A stretch of 30,797 nucleotides of DNA from a virus. Position numbers and translations under genes: made by a program. The stretch covers positions 1 through 30,797 of IMG/VR virus record IMGVR_UViG_3300030331_003431. One strand, written 5' to 3'. Below the pieces are notes generated by a model. The model saw nothing but the letters and a program-made list of their open reading frames with translations, was not told the origin of the DNA and searched no databases. Shown piece by piece: positions 30,051 to 30,797 of this stretch. Positions within the stretch are counted from its first letter, which is position 1. Every line of letters begins with the position of its first letter.

Positions 30051-30099
30051 GTGCAAACAGTCATTAGACGACTTCGATCCATTCAAAGTGTGATCTCCA

Positions 30100-30146
30100 C
30101 GGTTGATGCAACCGAGTCTAAAGCATCAGTGGGGGTGGTTCCCCAC
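30100..30146 (+). ncRNA. Two hairpins ahead of a terminator: small RNA or leader candidate
   Basis: The gene-free stretch 29991-30264 holds the minus-strand promoter region, this element, a terminator and a plus-strand promoter. Hairpin 1 is CGGTTG-ATG-CAACCG (30100-30114). Hairpin 2 is GTGGGG, a 6-base loop, CCCCAC (30129-30146). GATGC (30105-30109) can pair instead with GCATC (30123-30127), which would break hairpin 1. The terminator follows three bases later. No convincing plus-strand promoter for it was found. Confidence 0.35.
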
Positions 30147-30149
30147 ACT

Positions 30150-30176
30150 AAAACCCCCTTTTTAGGGGGTTTTTTT
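30150..30176 (+). terminator. Strong intrinsic terminator
   Basis: A-run plus five C (30150-30158), loop TTTTTA, five G plus T-run (30165-30173), with T continuing to 30176. A 9-bp stem with a U tail is a textbook Rho-independent terminator on the plus strand. On the minus strand a shorter U-run follows the same stem, so weak action both ways is possible. It insulates the downstream operon. Confidence 0.85.
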
Positions 30177-30196
30177 ATGTCAACCAGTTTACAAAT

Positions 30197-30242
30197 TTGA
30201 CACCTTGTTTTTTTTGTGTTCCTATAAGAGTTATCGCATACT
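30197..30242 (+). promoter_or_regulatory. Promoter region of the right-hand operon
   Basis: TTGACA (30197-30202) and TATAAG (30223-30228) are good boxes but 20 bp apart; alternatively TTGTGT (30214-30219) and CATACT (30237-30242) are 17 bp apart. It lies between a terminator and a gene with a strong ribosome site, so a promoter is expected here; which boxes act is unclear. Confidence 0.5.
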
Positions 30243-30264
30243 AAATGATTAAAGGAGGTGCGTG

Positions 30265-30465
30265 ATGGTTAGGGTTATATCAACAGCAACGATGTATACC
30301 GCTCTAGCGTGGGAAGGCGAAGTACCAGACGATGTTCCCGCAGACGAACGATGGCTTTGGATAAAAGAGAATGTGGACGGCGGGGATTTTTTTGAAATCA
30401 ATAGCTACGACTCCGGAGACTGGGTGTGGGGAACCGATGTTAAAGTGATTAAGGAGGAGAACTAA
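30265..30465 (+). CDS. 66-aa acidic protein, first gene of right-hand operon
   Basis: 66 aa. ATG 30265 is chosen over GTG 30262 since AAAGGAGGTG gives the ribosome site six bases ahead, nearly a perfect anti-Shine-Dalgarno match. The product is acidic and Trp-rich: STATMYTALAWEGEVPDDVP, then DERWLWIKENVDGGDFFEIN and SGDWVWGTDVKVI. I do not recognise a named family. Small acidic early proteins of phages often bind and inhibit host proteins or mimic DNA. First gene after terminator and promoter, so early expression at high level is likely. Confidence 0.7.
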   Translation: MVRVISTATMYTALAWEGEVPDDVPADERWLWIKENVDGGDFFEINSYDSGDWVWGTDVKVIKEEN

Positions 30466-30707
30466 TGGCTTTTGTAACTGAAGACGAGAACGGTAAACCT
30501 TTTATTTCTAACAACTGGCTTCCCGAAGATGTTCATAACTGCGCGGAAGTATTGGGTGAAACTTTGACAGAAGATGAGGTCTACGAGATTTTGCACATTG
30601 TTGCCGATGGCTTTGATGCAAACAGTGGCATCTGTTGGGAAAATTTTTACAGTGCTATTGAGGATGTGAAGAAGAAAAAAGAGGACAAAAATAATGAACC
30701 CAAGTGA
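30465..30707 (+). CDS. 80-aa acidic protein of right-hand operon
   Basis: 80 aa, coupled by TAATG to the gene before it, with AAGGAGG ahead. NWLPEDVHNCAEVLGETLTE, then DEVYEILHIVADGFDANSGI and CWENFYSAIEDVKKKK form a helical, acidic protein with a basic end. The family is not recognised; a helical domain of phage early proteins is the most I can say. It overlaps the next gene by 14 bases. Confidence 0.7.
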   Translation: MAFVTEDENGKPFISNNWLPEDVHNCAEVLGETLTEDEVYEILHIVADGFDANSGICWENFYSAIEDVKKKKEDKNNEPK

Positions 30708-30797
30708 GTGGATTACCGAAGACGAGATAAACCAAGCGAAAGTTGAGGCGAAGGAAATCTGGGAAAATTTTTGTAATGACCTTGAAGCTTGTGATGG
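30694..30797 (+). CDS. Third acidic small protein of right-hand operon (3' cut)
   Basis: ATG 30694 with GAGGA eight bases ahead, inside the end of the previous gene; open to the right edge. The visible 34 residues (MNPSEWITEDEINQAKVEAK, then EIWENFCNDLEACDG) are acidic and helical. It continues beyond the window. Function unknown. Confidence 0.6.
   Translation, partial: MNPSEWITEDEINQAKVEAKEIWENFCNDLEACD

Noticed and set aside
29991-30086. N-terminal extension of the minus-strand membrane protein
   Set aside because: The ATG at 29990 has a well-placed GGAGA site; the upstream part overlaps promoter-like boxes and an inverted repeat.
30129-30146. tRNA T-arm-like GGTTCC sequence
   Set aside because: No acceptor, D or anticodon arms can be folded around it; it is a simple hairpin.
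30106-30165. 19-codon frame through the hairpins, ending inside the terminator loop
   Set aside because: There is no ribosome site and its bases are explained by the hairpins and terminator.

Overview
The window is a continuous piece of an AT-rich genome of a tailed bacteriophage, most likely a short-tailed (podovirus-type) phage of a marine bacterium. The evidence is dense one-way gene packing with ATGA/TAATG overlaps, a P22 gp10-like nozzle protein, an SU10-type adaptor, S74 tail-fibre chaperone chemistry, ejection-type proteins and a phage PolA replication set. The marine assignment rests on remembered resemblance of several small proteins to environmental marine phages and is inference. 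No terminase, portal, capsid, endolysin, RNA polymerase, integrase, tRNA, CRISPR array or insertion sequence is visible. The first three, if present, would lie left of base 1, where a repeat-tailed gene is cut.

Layout: (1) 1-9063, plus strand: head completion, tail and fibre genes, comprising a cut basic-tail protein, two adaptor-type proteins, small structural proteins, a glycine/threonine beta-repeat protein, two tandem paralogous tail fibres (one ending in an S74 chaperone), a fibre-assembly chaperone, a one-TM protein and the nozzle. (2) 9105-19452, plus strand: five genes for large helical, Ala/Gly-rich or coiled-coil proteins plus one smaller one, the expected composition of internal virion/DNA-ejection proteins. 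(3) 19458-20152: two small proteins, one membrane-anchored. (4) 20149-21783, minus strand: an SNF2-type helicase and a 55-aa gene behind it. (5) 21880-29213, plus strand: replication module with a conserved phage protein, a probable ssDNA-binding protein, a TOTE/AEP-type primase, two tiny ORFs, a conserved 85-aa protein behind its own promoter and structured leader, a Dam-type adenine methyltransferase, a UvrD-like helicase and an exonuclease-proficient PolA. (6) 29214-30797: control region with a ribbon-helix-helix regulator behind a near-consensus promoter, two minus-strand mini-genes, inverted repeats, three hairpins ending in a strong terminator, then a new plus-strand operon of small acidic proteins running off the right edge.

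Working model: the primase, ssDNA-binding protein, UvrD-like helicase and PolA form the replication core. There is no DnaB/gp4-type replicative helicase here, so an SF1 (UvrD) or SF2 (SNF2) enzyme, or a host helicase, must do that job. The ssDNA-binding protein and the primase both end in a short acidic tail closing on Pro-Phe, like bacterial SSB, which suggests a shared docking partner. The right-hand control region, with an RHH gene, palindromes on promoters and oppositely directed mini-genes, looks like a regulatory switch. All functional assignments are from motif reading by eye; no database search was run.
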